Source: Chaunax sp. Z400 (taxonomy: Eukaryota; Chordata; Actinopteri; Lophiiformes; Chaunacidae). From it: a stretch of DNA of 64,000 nt. The position numbers were made by a program, and so were the translations under genes. This document shows positions 37,915 through 50,155 of this stretch, piece after piece. The notes under the pieces were generated by a model that was given only the letters and a program-made list of their open reading frames with translations, had not been told where the DNA came from and did no database searches. The DNA is taken from positions 23,838,810 to 23,902,809 of the forward strand of contig CM075187.1 of the NCBI GenBank assembly GCA_037577475.1, in the 5' to 3' direction. Every line of letters starts with the position of its first letter. The first letter of the stretch is position 1.

Positions 37915-40900
37915 TCAATTCTTTTCCTCAGCCTTGACCTCCTCCTCATCTTTTTTCTCAGTCTCCTTTTTGTCCTCTTCCTTCTTTCCCTCCGAAGCCT
38001 TGTCTTTTACGGAGAGCTCGTCCAGCTTCTCTGCCACTTTGTTTGCACAATCAGATTCGTCTGTGGTAAGAAAGTGACATGTGCAGTCATCTAAAATGTT
38101 TGGACACAACATTCATGTCATTGTCACTTTGCATCTCAACTGTGAAGAGCAATCTCTCCATGTAGCAACTATATTTTGTTTGTAATGTCAGACTGACCAT
38201 GTGACCTTTTGCTGTTGTGATGAGATTAGAAAACAGCATTAACCTGTTTAAAATCTGATTTGTACTGTAGCAGAACATAGTGACACCAGCTTTATAGAAA
38301 GCCAGTTAAGTATTACGTTCTGCATGTCCATGTAGCAGACAGAAAAAGTCCCCAGCTGGAGAGAGCAGCAAAGAACAGAGTGAGTCTGCATACTCGTCAG
38401 ACTTCCCATGTCAAGTGTTGTGTTTACACCTGGTCTGATTTGTTGAGGGTCTGAAAATGATGCATATTTGCATGTTACCATGTAAAATGGATTACAACCC
38501 CTGATGAACCAATGCATCAATTGCTGCGGTAGTTCAAATTTTAAATTGTGAAAAACTTCACTGGAATCTCAAACCAAACATACTGCACTAGAAAAATGCC
38601 TCGAGTCTAAAGTTCACATACCCGTTTCGTCTACATGTTTTCTGGCGTCCTCCTTGCACTCATCAAACTTCACCTTGAACTTCTGAGCATCTGCAAACAG
38701 AACAGAAAAGTCAACACATATTCTCATCGTGGTGTTAATGTTGGTAAATGAGGCTGATTAATCATGCTGCATTGACAAACGAAAACCAGTGAGAAAACAG
38801 CTGCTCAGTGTTGTTACCCAACCCTTAGGCTGCAGAACATTGCCTTTTCATAGTTGTTTCTCCCTTCAGGGAAACCATATATAAATCCAGATTAAAACAG
38901 ATTGACAAGTCTAATACAAGATAAAATGTGTAAATACTTACTTTCTGCATTTAAAAAGCGTATTGCCAGGAGTTCTGGTTTGGGGCATTCATCAGCATAA
39001 TCTGCTAGTGTGTTCCACACCCATGCCCTGTCGCTGCCAGCGTTGGGCTTCAGCTGCATTGCAGGTGTAACTGGAGTCCACAAGAGGGGAAGCAAGGACA
39101 ACACATGAAGGCAGAGACATAAACGTTCACGTAATTATATCTCGTGGTTGCATATGAATTAGTCAGACTGTTAAGGTTGTTGGGTTCTGTTTCTATTCTT
39201 ACCAGAGCGACTTGGCACTGCACTGGTAGCTGCACTTAGGCAAACTATTGACCCCTGTGACCCCAATACTAGTCATAATTAATTGTGTATAAGAGCATAT
39301 CCTTTGCAGGGTCGTGCAGGGCTGCAGACGATCCCAGCTGACACTGGTCAAGAAATGGGATACCCCTTGGACAGGTCGCCAGTCAACCAGAGATGACACA
39401 GGGACAACCGTTCATGCTAGCACTTCACATCCATGGGTAAAATCAGGGTCATCAATTAACCTAGCGGCATGTCTTTGGAATGTGGGAGGAAGCAGAAGCA
39501 GTCGGAAGAAATGCATGCAGACATGGAGAGAACATGCAAACTCCACAGAAAGGTTCATACCCAGAACCTTCTTGCTGCTAGCTAAAGTGATAACCACTGC
39601 ACCACCAACACATAGCTTAAAGTCTGACCTCCACTCAACTGCACTTAATTTTGTCTGGGCGAATACAAATAGTCAGTATGAAGATTTCATCTGAGCAAAT
39701 CTGCTGCTCATGTAAACATAATGCATCCATACTTTGGCATGACAGACTGTATGAGCATTTTTTTTTTTATTTATTGTTCTACATACTGCAGTGAGATAGC
39801 ATCACTTCCTTTGCCCCCCTCAATCCCTCACCCACAGCTGCCTGCTTACCACAAATGAAATGCAGATACACTGAAACATTACAGATGGCCTCTTGAGTTA
39901 ATATATGTACATCAGAAAACTTGACTCACTGTGATGATTGGCACAAATCTTCAAGGTTCGGTCTCTCCTCATCAGGAGGCGAATTGTGCCCTTCTCTTTG
40001 TGTTTCAGCAGCTTGACATCACCGGTTCCTCTTTCCTTCCACTCTGGTGGGTCGTTCTCAGAGGCAAAACGATATAGTTTAGCCCGCCTGAAAAAATAAA
40101 AATAAAAAACAGTGGTTCACACAATTACTGAGACACCACATCTAGTGGAGATACCAATGTGCCTCTTTCCACACAGTCCCATGCTGGCCAGAAAAATCTA
40201 TATTTGATCCAAATGAGATGCGAGCAAACAAATGCGGCTATTAAAGCTACTTACATTTTAAAGAGTTCCTCCTCATCCTCTTCTAACGTTTTCACATCCT
40301 GCTCAGGAAGGGACACGATGGGCTCAAAGTGGGGATCATGATTAGTCTCCTCTGTAGGGGTTTCATGGTCTTCCTGTTCCTAAAAGAAAAAGCATTGGAT
40401 GAGGTAACGCAAAGCAAACAGGGAAAATTTGTGTGCAAGTACACAACTGGAACCCCCCGAATGTCAGCAGAATGACAAGAAAATCTCCTAAATTCCAGTG
40501 TAGCTAAAAATGTAAAAAATAAGCAAATTGAAGAAACCATTTATGAGATGAACAACTTTAGGCTACTACAAAGCATCTGAGATATTTGCCAGTTTCTACG
40601 GAAGGATTACCCTATATGACCCCCATCCCACCCACGCACACATGTTGGGGGCATAAAAAAAAATCACTTATTGGTGTCAGGTATTCAGATTACATTAAAG
40701 AAATTAGGCACGTGGCAAACTTTTGGAATAAAGCGACTTCTGACAACTCACCAACAGCCCTGAATGCTTCAATGGAGGGATTTAAGGGCTCATTGGTTAA
40801 GTATATCTTTTGTAAGGGGAACTGGTGAAGCTTATAGTGTTGCTGCTGAGCCAAGCATCTAATTATTCCTCTATTCTACTGGGGGTTGTTGATGTACAGA

Positions 40901-42089
40901 TTTAATGCACAGTACTAACATGACAAGAACATGCATGCTGTTCCTGCAAGAAAATGACTGAGAACAAAGATGCCTGTCCTCAAAAAAGTGTACAAGTTCA
41001 TGAAACTTTGGCAGATACTGAACTGGGAATACGGGAGACTTCTTTTATATAAATGTAAAAATAAAGGTGGCAAACCGACTTTTAGCCCATCGCACTACTA
41101 TTTAGTGGCATAGGAAGTTAGCTGTATCTCTATGCAACGCCTAGTCTTTGTGCCTTAGCTATGAGGTACCCGCAAAACCTGTTACAGACATTTAAGATAC
41201 AACACAAAATAACGCTTCAGATGAATTAATGAGGCCACTAATTAGACTGGCTAGCTATTGGTGGGTACGTTTAAAAATCTGGCTTAGTCGCTATTGCATT
41301 TCAATGTTGCATTGTTTTCCAACTTTGTGTTTCTAAAGCAACTCATTGTGAAGTTGCTTAGCTAGTTGACAAGGCCTTTCACAATCAGGCTAACTGATAG
41401 CTTCGTTTGTCTTTTCGCATCGCAATGTGTCTCAGACTACAGTCGTAATTAATTTGAAAGGAATTTAGATGACATCGTTTTGGGCTACCAGCTACTACAC
41501 CGAGTTGACAATAACAATATGCTGTCACAGGCTCCAGTCTCCTGCTACTAACGCTAACATTAGCCAACTAATGTTAGCAACTTGTGCTTGGCAGAACAAA
41601 GGGATTTAACACCACCGACTTTGCCCCATACGGCCGACTCGTAACAAAGCAATTGTTCAACATCTCTTTTCAATGACAGACAGCGACAGTATACAGTTAT
41701 TAATTAGTTAGAAGTGTGGTGGCCATTGCCTTCCTAAGCAACTATAGATCAGAGGCTAATGCTAACATGCTTCCCTCATCGGAGTAGTTCTGAGCTAGTC
41801 AACTTCATATAAATACGATAGCATCTTACTCAGGGCAATAAATACCTCTCTTTGTCCGTCAGAAAGTGCTCAAGATTTTATTATATCCCGTGGCCTTGAA
41901 AACATACTATCAGCTTTAATAGCATCACGAAAAGACTACATTATTGTCGCTTTTCTGACTCGCTTCCTTTACAAACTTTGGCGTATAATTACACATAAAA
42001 TACCAAGTTCGACAGAAAATTCCGATGTCAAAGCGAACATAACGCATTAGATGACCCAAAATGAGTGGCCTCACCTTCGGGTCTGCCAT
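37915..42089 (-). CDS. ranbp1: Ran-binding protein 1 (RanBP1), six exons, 213 aa
   Basis: Cytoplasmic cofactor that binds Ran-GTP and, with RanGAP, promotes GTP hydrolysis after nuclear export. Exons in transcript order: 42075-42089, 40255-40379, 39930-40087, 38942-39070, 38622-38690, 37915-38060. They sum to 642 bases and all phases agree. The protein starts MADPK and continues through FEPIVSLPEQDVKTLEEDEE and LFKMRAKLYRFASE. The Ran-binding domain has WKERGTGDVKLLKHKEKG, RLLMRRDRTLKICANH and LKPNAGSDRAWVWNTLADYA. KVAEKLDELSVK near the end matches the leucine-rich nuclear export signal of mammalian RanBP1. The C-terminal tail is Lys/Glu-rich, and the whole is about a dozen residues longer than the human 201. 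The first coding exon is only 15 bases. It is head to head with trmt2a. Confidence 0.97.
39305..39605 (-). repeat. Interspersed repeat copy in a ranbp1 intron
   Basis: Blocks in order are agggtcgtgcagggctgcag, gatcccagctgacactgg, ggacaggtcgccagtc, catgtctttggaatgtggga, gagaacatgcaaactccaca, agaaccttcttgctg and taaccactgcaccac. This is a long copy of the abundant family whose opposite-strand fragment is at 2353-2480. It lies between the ranbp1 exons at 38942-39070 and 39930-40087. Confidence 0.6.
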
Positions 42090-42260
42090 ATTAATGTAGA
42101 TGTTTGTAGATTATGGAAGTAGTTTGTTAATTTCAAGTCCCCGACTGGATGCCGTGCTACACTCACTTCCTGCTACAGCTTTCGCGCGCCTAATTTCCTA
42201 CGTATGCCCGCGCCCACCGCCTCTGTCGTCTGTGAGACTGCCTGTTTCATCAAAAAGGGT
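42090..42260 (-). promoter_or_regulatory. ranbp1 5' UTR and probable CpG-containing promoter
   Basis: A local rise in CpG (ttcgcgcgcctaatttccta, tgcccgcgcccaccgcc) directly upstream of the ATG stands out in an AT-rich area. No TATA box is evident. In mammals the same gene shares a bidirectional CpG-island promoter with TRMT2A; here only this half sits near ranbp1. The start of transcription is not fixed by the sequence. Confidence 0.5.
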
Positions 42261-43139
42261 CTTTCTATTCTAAACCTCCCTCGAATTGATTAGTATTAGA
42301 AAGTAGTGACAACTTGTTGTGTATCTACTGCAAAAACAAACAAATAAAATAAATAAATACATAACAGGCGTGGGTACATTGGAGTCTTTTATGAATATTT
42401 ACATACATAAAAAACAATGAGTCAAAATGGAGCAGCACAATCAGATAAACCAGACGACAACGTCATGCATCAACAAACGTGTGTTTTGTTTTTGTTTTTG
42501 TTTTGTAAATGCAACAATTGCGCACAACAATGATGGCCTTGTAATATGTTGAACTTGATGCATAAGATTACTCTCAGGCACAAAGCTACCAGCAAATGGT
42601 GCTTATACCATATAGGACGATATGAATATGAATATGAATCATTGTTTTGGGTGTTTTAATTAAACTGTAAAGTATTAATTGTTTATTTTAAATGTTATTT
42701 ATTATTATTATTATTTTAATTGTTATTATTATTGTTTCTTTTTTTGTCATTATTATATTTTCACCCTTGTTACTACAGCTGCTGTTACAGGTTGGTGGAA
42801 GGGGTAGGGTAGAGCTGTTTGTAATGTGCAACATTTCTGTTAAAGTTGTATTCAGGCTACATTTGGTCTCGTTTGCAGACTTCATTGGTCACTCTCTGAC
42901 TCTCTCCTGGAAGTTATAGCAACAGGTGACCAGATGAAACACGTTAGCTTGAGTAAAAGTTTGACGCTGTTGGAAACATTTGGGACAACGAAAGTCCATA
43001 AATCAAAAAATATAACAATGTCCCCTTGTCTTAAGACATTTTAATGCAGAATTGCTGGATATTATATCTTTAAAGGCTAAACTCACTCAACTTAAGATCA
43101 AGTCTAAAGTTCTAACATGTGGCCTGTGGCGTTCGCCAC
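42261..43139. other. Intergenic, no gene seen
   Basis: AT-rich sequence with an (ATT)n-type run at about 42697-42735 and no recognisable exon. Sequence from about 43000 on may belong to the damaged 5' part of the adjoining Tc1-like element, but I cannot confirm its left end. Confidence 0.45.
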
Positions 43140-44287
43140 TGTGTTAAAATCTTTGTGGGAAAATAGTCCAGCAGTTCAAGAACAACTTTTCTTAAAGGTG
43201 TATTCCATGGAAAGAAGGGGTTCACCATCGACAGACCATAATATCATCAAAAGATTCAGAGAATCTGGAGAAATCTCTGCAGTAAGGGGAAAAGATGAAC
43301 AACAACAGTGAATGTCTGTGACCTTCGGTCCCTCAGGCGACACTGCCTTAAAAACCGACATGATTCTATGAAGCATTTTACTACATGGGCTCAGGAACAC
43401 TTTGTAAACAGACAGTTCATCGCTGCATCTGTAAATGTAAGTTAAGCCTCTACCATGTGATGCACAAGACAGATATCAACATCCAGAAAGACGCTTACTG
43501 TGGGTCTGATCTCATCAGAGATGGACTGATGTAAAGTGTTAGTGTCCTCTGGTCTGATGAGTCCACATTTCAAACAGTTTCTGGAAATCATGGATGTCGT
43601 GTTCTCTGGGCTAAAGAGGAAAAGGACCATCCAGATTGTTACCAGCACAAAGTTCAAAAGCCAGAATCTATGATGGTATGGAGGTGTGTTATTGCCCATG
43701 GGTAACCTGCACATCTGTGAAGGGACCATTAATGCTAAGAGGTACATACAGGTTTAGGAACATCTGCTGCCATCCAGACATCGTCTTTTTCAGGGACGTC
43801 CCTGTTTATTCCATCAGACAATGAAGCAACATTTTGCTGCCTTATAACAGCACAGCTTCAGAGTCAAAGAGTCAAGGGACTAGACTGCAGTCCAGACCTG
43901 TCCCCCATTGGAAATGTGTGGAGCATTAAGAAGCCCCAAATATGATGACAGAGACCTCAGACTGTTGAGTAGCTGAAATCTTACATCAGGCAAGAATGGG
44001 ACAGAATTCACCTTTAAAATCTCAACCAATTAGTGTCGTCTCTTCCCAAAGGCTTACTGAGTGTAGTTAAAGAAAAGCTGATGTAACACAACAGTAAAAA
44101 TGATCCTGTCACAACTTCTCAAAACTGTGCTGCAGGCATCAAATCCAGAATGTGTGTCTGTACATTAAAGAGCTTATCTTTGTACTGTATTCAATTGTAA
44201 TTATGTTAAAAACGTTTCACAAATCATTGTATTGTTTTTATTGATCATTTATATCATGTCCCAAATTATTTGGAGTTCGGGTTGTAA
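43140..44287 (+). pseudogene. Tc1/mariner-like element, degenerate transposase
   Basis: Translated pieces in several frames include LWENSPAVQEQLFLK, HNIIKRFRESGEISA, FGNHGCRVLWAKEEKDHPDC, KVQKPESMMVWRCV and SPDLSPIGNVW-like blocks, ending with ENPTN-Q-LVSS. This is the order of a Tc1-like transposase: helix-turn-helix, then DDE domain. Stops and frameshifts break it throughout. The right end (ttggagttcggg, 44270-44283) looks like the expected terminal inverted repeat; the matching left end is not found. It sits between ranbp1 and trmt2a. Confidence 0.8.
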
Positions 44288-45059
44288 CAGAAATATATAT
44301 TTGTGTCTTTTTGTTTGCCTGATATAAAGGAAAGGTATCAGATGATATAAACAACAATTATGAAGGTCTGTCTCATTGGCCAAATAAACACACCTTTTTG
44401 AATAAGTGTCATTATTTTCTTCCAAAAAGTCTGAATAGCTGGACAAAACCAGAAGCCATGGGTGTGGTCACCAATGGTGACCAATCAGTGCACAGCTCTG
44501 GGGTCAACAATGACTGATCACTTTTCCTCATGGGCAACGTGACTGAGGAGGATTTCTGAGCCCTATTTGAAACTAGAATTGGTAAAAGCTACTGTTGATC
44601 ACTGTTGATCACTTATGTTTACTTCTCTTCATTTGTTTTGTTTGCAAAAATCAATACAAGAAACAGACCAGAACACGAAGACAACAAATTAGCAAACTTC
44701 AGATGTGTCGTAATTAATGAATACACAGCATGTAGTTTCTGTCACCAGGGTCTCTCAATAAGAGCAAAACAAAAGATGTAGGTTGCGTGGGATCATGGGA
44801 GTTGTTGTCTTCATTGTAACAACTCCTGATGAAGAACTGACAGGCAGAGACGTTCATGGCTGAAGTGTTTTAAAAAATATATGTATCTAAAAAGGTCAAT
44901 TATTGCGGAATAGAAAACATAAATCACTTAAAGGAAACATGTAATTAATAATTTGTATCTAAAGCGGCAAATGGGCGCTATAAAAAAACAAACATGAAAA
45001 TGATACAACGTCTCGGGCCCTAAAATGATGACTGCCACTTTAACAAAGTTCAGAGTTCA
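44288..45059. other. Intergenic upstream of trmt2a; no gene seen
   Basis: No exon or clear repeat. The stretch includes a CCAAT-containing block near 44470-44485 (accaatggtgaccaatcag). The promoter of trmt2a should lie at its right end. Confidence 0.45.
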
Positions 45060-45123
45060 CTCCGCACGTGCTTAAATCAATATGGCCGCGCCCTGTACAT
45101 GCTAGTGAGCAGCGGAACTGAAA
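45060..45123 (+). promoter_or_regulatory. trmt2a non-coding first exon and promoter region (probable)
   Basis: A CpG-containing patch (tccgcacgtgc, atggccgcgccctg) is followed by a strong donor, aaa|gtaagtg, after 45123. It would be joined to the acceptor cctcccag just before 45801, ahead of the ATG at 45808. It holds a seven-codon upstream open frame, 45082-45105, that ends before the donor. The exact start of transcription is not visible. Confidence 0.5.
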
Positions 45124-45807
45124 GTAAGTGTAAAGAGCTAAGGCACAAGAAAAACATTTTGTGGACTTCTATTGAATGTGGTCATGACTGATAATTAGCA
45201 CTATAGGAAACTATTGTCAAACATTAAAATAGATACCGACGAGCTATTTTTTCTAACCAGGAAAAATGTTACTTCGGCGAGTTTAATTAGTTCCACAGCC
45301 TTTAGCTAACACTCGATAGCTCTGCATCCAAAACAAGTGGTTAACATGTTATTAGCATGACATAGTGCTAAAACTCAAAGCATACATGTGTAACGTTAGC
45401 TGCTATAAAACTTCAAAGTTACCACGCGTATTCTACATGGTGGTAAATGGTTGACGTTTCTTGGAAAATGAGAATCGTGCAAGTGTTTTCTTTGTATCAG
45501 AAAACAAGAAAAGTTGTTGCATGATGTAATTTGTTACTTGGCTTACTCGACATTGTGTGACTATTGCACATTGGCACATTGCAGTGTCGATGCTGAAACG
45601 ATATATTGCCCAGCCATTGTGATGTTTGTGCACACTGTCACGATATCAAGGCATCTAATTGTAAAAACAAATATTTTAATTGACCGAACTAATTTAGCCT
45701 TGAAACGTTAACAAGACTGTCAGAAACTTTTCACATGTTTTCTCGTTACGTGTAAGATCACTGTCAAACTGCTAATTGCAATGTTGATTTGACCTCCCAG
45801 CAGAGTG

Positions 45808-48800
45808 ATGGCAGATGTTTGTGGCAGCCCAGTAGCTGATCCTCCACCCTCAAAGGACGAGGAGAAATCTGATGACCTCCCCCAGGACTCCATCAATGAT
45901 GATGTAAAGTCTGATGTCAAAGCTGAGAGGGAGAGCGGGGCAGCCTCTGACCCCAGCATGTACCGCTATATAAAGGAGGATCTTTTCACATCTGAGATCT
46001 ACAAAGTGGAGATCAGGAATCTACCCAAGTTCATCGGCTTTAATGACCTAAAGAAGTTCCTGGCAAAACACAGCATCAACCCACACAAAATCAAACTGCT
46101 TGGCAAGCAGACCTTTGCTTTCGTCACCTTCAAGAATGAGGAGGAGCGCGACAAGGCCATGAAGATGGTTCATGGCATGCAGTGGAAGGGCCAGGTACTG
46201 AGTGTCAGGCTGGCGAAACCCAAGGTAGACCCTATACTGAGGAAGAGGAAGCAGGAGGAGGAAGAGGGAGCAGGAGGGCAGCCCCAATCCAAGCGAACAG
46301 ACGGGGATGAGGAAGAGGAGCCGCTCAGTGTCCAGATAGCCAATGTGGTGACTCCTCTGTGGAATGTTCCTTATGAGGAGCAGCTGAGGAGGAAGGAGCA
46401 GGAGGTGGTGGGGGTTCTGCAGAGGCTGGCCAAGTGAGTGGTGGGATTTTCATGAGTCTGATGCATGCATACATACAAGTGGTACCACAGGTGCCCATAA
46501 CATGTCTGCTGCAGGTGTTGCAGAGTATCAACATCAGATTTTTACCAAATGCCTCCTTGAAAATAATTTTGTCGTTTCAGCATATTTTACTGACTTTCAT
46601 AAAACTTTGTGGGGAGAAGTTCTGTCTCTGTGTGGGCATTTTGTGATGGTAAATGTCAATACTACACTTTCATGTTTCAGAGAGATTGGCAGCACCAACA
46701 AAGCCATGTTGCCGTGGCTGTTTGCACAGAAAGGGAAATATAACAAAATGTGTTGTTCTCTGGAAGCTATCCGACCATCTCCTACACAGGTATATTTACA
46801 TGTTGGGTCGCTTACATTTCATATTTTACCGAGATGCATATTCTGTATGTCATACTTAAAAACACACACTACCATAGTAGAGATTAGGACCCAGTATGCA
46901 GAAGTATCACTGCTTTGTACAAAGCATTCTGTAATTTTACATAGCACCTCAGATCTAAGTTACCAAAGTATGCTCTGCTGTATTACACCATGTAATGCAG
47001 TAGTGTCTGTTTCCCTGCTAATCTTCTTCATATTTCTTTACTGTGGCAGACAGAGTACAGAAACAAGTGTGAGTTCCTGATTTCAAAGGGCGCAGACGGC
47101 GAGGACAAGACCATCGGTTTCCGCCTGGGAAAATATAAAGGAGGCTCCTGCGCTGTGGTCGGGCCGGCTGACACTCGCCACGTCTCAACTGAAGCCAAGA
47201 GAGTTGTCGGCGAGTTTCAGAAGTTCATCAGGTATTATTTACTACATAATAGTCCACAGCAAGGAATGGACATGGAAAACGGTAGTACTATCACATAACG
47301 TACCTTGTCACATACACTAGACGAGAGACAAAATGAACATGGGCATCCTTGCCTTGGACTTCCAATAGCTTTGGTTTAGCTACTTTTTGGCTTTAAACAC
47401 ATTTGCTTTGTTCATCTCATATTTTTCATGCAGGACAACACCATACTCTGTGTACAGTCCTGAAACATATGAGGGACACTGGAAGCAGCTGACAGTACGG
47501 ACTACGAGGACCAAACAAGCCATGGCTATAGTGTTCTTCCACCCACAGGTGAGGGAAAATCTGTGTGAACCTGTTTCTGAAGAAAGTTCACACGTTGTCG
47601 GATTTGTCTTTTTTTTTAACCTTTAACTTTTTGAACGACTAGAAACTTGAAGAAGAGGATGTCAGTGCATTAAAGAACTCCATGAGGAAGCACTTTACAG
47701 AAGGAGAGGGGAAAGACAGTGGAGTGACCTCTCTTTACTTTGTTAGGGAGGGTCAAAGGTAAGAAAAACCATGAAGTTGAATCACTGTATCGGAAAGACT
47801 ACAGGATAAAACGCAGAGAGCAGACTACAAAAACCTCTAAATATTAAATGCATTTGTGTTTCGGCCTAGGACATCTCCTAACATAGAAGACTTGCCCTGT
47901 GAGCTGGTGGCTGGAGAGAGCTGCATTCATGAGGACCTCCTGGGTCTGAAGTTCAGAATATCCCCTCATTCCTTCTTTCAGGTAAGATAGATTTACCTCA
48001 AAGATTTTTAGCTGAAGATTCCCAGCTGCCACTTACCCAGCTGATGAATTTCATTCAGTCAGACATGGTTCATGCAAACGTTGCCAGTGTCGGGTGTCTG
48101 TGTTACTTGCCAGGTGAACACAGGAGCTGCAGAGGTGCTGTACTCTGCTGTGGGAGAATGGGCCCAGCTGGATCAGAACAGCACAGTGCTGGATGTGTGC
48201 TGTGGGACAGGAACCATCGGAATCTCTCTGGCTAAGGTGACATTGGTTCTCTGTAACAGAAACTTTGACTCCACTTTGATTAAATGTCAAGTGTGGAGGA
48301 TTTAGTGGCATCTAGTGGTGAGGTTGAGGAATGCAATCAACTGAATACCCCTTGTCTCACCCTCCCCTTTGGTTAACAACATAAAAATGTGTGAGAGGCT
48401 CTGAGAAGATCCAGTATTTGATTTGTCCATTCTGGGCTACTGTAGAAAGATTATGGTGCAACATGTTTGACTCCGTGGAGGAGAACCTGCTCTCTCTGTA
48501 GATGTAAATGGCTTATTATACACTAATGAACACATTATGAATATTGTATTCCATATGTGCCCCTAATTCCCACAAACTGGAACTTTTTTAAACTGAGGAG
48601 TGAATAAAAGATACTGCATATGAACTTGTTGAATTTCTTCTGCATTTCAAGTTTTTCCTTTTCATGAAGGCCTTTGTTTAGTTTACTTGAATGCTTCAAA
48701 GAACAATACTATAATGCTGAATTTTAAATAGCTGTGTTTGTACAGTCATTGGCAAAGGGCTGCAAACAAAACCCTTATATGTTAGATTCTGGGATGAAAA

Positions 48801-49743
48801 TGGAGGGCCATGAAGGTTTTGATGTTTGGTTTGTTTGTTTGTTTGTCTCTAGAGGGTAAAGAAGGTGATTGGGATTGAGCTGTGCCAGGAGGCAGTGGAG
48901 GATGCCAAAGTAAATGCAGTGCTCAATGGTAAGAGCAGAAACATCAAACTACGACTGGATTCATGAAGATGGTGATGTTAAAGTTTGATCTGTGTATAGA
49001 GGATACAGTGGAGTCTTTTTGTGCATTAGTGGTTGTTCTGTTGTTTTGGCTCTTTGATTGTTTTCATTTGTATTTGCAGGTCTAAGTAATGTTGAGTTTC
49101 ACTGTGGAAAAGCTGAGGATGTGTTCCCCAACATTCTCAATGCTCTCGTGTCACCCAACATCACAGCCATTGTGGATCCTCCGAGGGCAGGCCTACGTGA
49201 GTGAACAGCAGCCAAGGCATGACAACAAATCTCACTCACTTCAAGACGTCACATTAAGAGTTGTCTCAATTAAACACAGATTCCAAGGTGATACTTGCCA
49301 TCAGGAGGGCAGAGCATCTGAAGAGGCTGGTTTATGTATCATGCAATGCTAAGGCAGCAATGAACAACTTCATTGAGTAAGTTGTGAGGTGTTTAACTTG
49401 GCTGTTATTAAAGCAGCATTTAAGATTAAATCAATTTGTCATTGCTAGCTTAGTGAAAGAGAAAATAAAACCTTGAATAAATATTAGTCAAACTACATAT
49501 TATTTTGAAAGGCCAATTCTATAAAAATAAACCTTATGTTGGAATGTGTTGTCTTATAGTCTGTGCAGAGCCCCATCTAACAGAGTTCACGGGGCCCCGT
49601 TCCGTCCGGTGCGAGCCATGGCTGTGGATCTGTTCCCCCAGACCATGCACGTCGAGATGCTTCTGCTGCTGGAGAGAGTGGACTACAATTCCCATCAGCA
49701 GAAGACTAGCAGCACCCAGGAAGACACAGGATCTTTACCTTAG
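45808..49743 (+). CDS. trmt2a: tRNA (uracil-5-)-methyltransferase TRMT2A, eleven coding exons, 618 aa
   Basis: S-adenosylmethionine-dependent enzyme that makes 5-methyluridine at position 54 of cytosolic tRNA. Coding exons: 45808-46433, 46681-46789, 47050-47231, 47434-47548, 47643-47758, 47870-47981, 48114-48236, 48853-48928, 49080-49196, 49280-49376, 49560-49743. They sum to 1857 bases with consistent phases; human is 625 aa. The first exon encodes an acidic leader and an RRM-like domain (YKVEIRNLPKFIGFNDLKKF; KQTFAFVTFKNEEERDKAM). Later parts are REIGSTN... homologous linker, KYKGGSCAVV, HWKQLTVRTTRTKQAMAIVF, the SAM motif LDVCCGTGTIGISLAK, VDPPRAGL, the Cys-nucleophile region YVSCNAKAAMNNF and RAPSNRVHGAPFRPVRAMAV. 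The usual SCNP motif reads SCNA. The in-frame GTG just before the ATG is 5' UTR. Confidence 0.97.
48290..48545 (+). repeat. Interspersed repeat in a trmt2a intron
   Basis: It begins gaggatttagtggcatctag, includes ccaattctgg-like ccattctgggctactgtaga, and ends gtagatgtaaatggcttatt. This is a longer copy of the family fragment at 6985-7135. It lies between the exons 48114-48236 and 48853-48928. Confidence 0.5.
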
Positions 49744-50155
49744 AATCAAACCGTGTGCAAGTTCGGTACAGTAGGTTGCATGGACTGTCTGAACAGGAAA
49801 TATCTGCACACCCTGTATTCATGCAAATTACAAAAATATTCTTCAGTCTATCATTTATCTGTTAGGACATAGTCTTACCTTTAAAGGCCAGTTCATCTAA
49901 ATAATCATTTGTACTGTATTAACAGGCAAGGTTAATTCTTTTAGTTTAACTTCAGTCACATGTAGGTTATTTTATAGCTCTGTTAGGACCATAAAGCTAC
50001 CTATATTCAATGTACATTTTTGGTTTCCTGACACTGATACTTTGTTGAAATGTTAAGATACACTATGGCATTAAGAGCCCCGACTATTTCAGTCACTCCT
50101 GTTTCTTCTTGTCATTCTTTGACTCAATAAAAAAAGAAAAGAAAAAAAAGTCATT
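49744..50155 (+). other. trmt2a 3' UTR
   Basis: Non-coding sequence from the stop to the poly(A) signal AATAAA at 50126-50131, followed by an A-rich stretch. The end of the transcript near 50150 is inferred from the signal. Confidence 0.65.

Noticed and set aside
45805..45807. GTG start one codon before the trmt2a ATG
   Set aside because: A eukaryotic message would use the ATG at 45808; the GTG lies in the leader just after the acceptor.
46502..47080. 192-codon open frame overlapping trmt2a introns
   Set aside because: It covers the exon 46681-46789 in its true frame only in part and continues through introns; no homology outside the exon.
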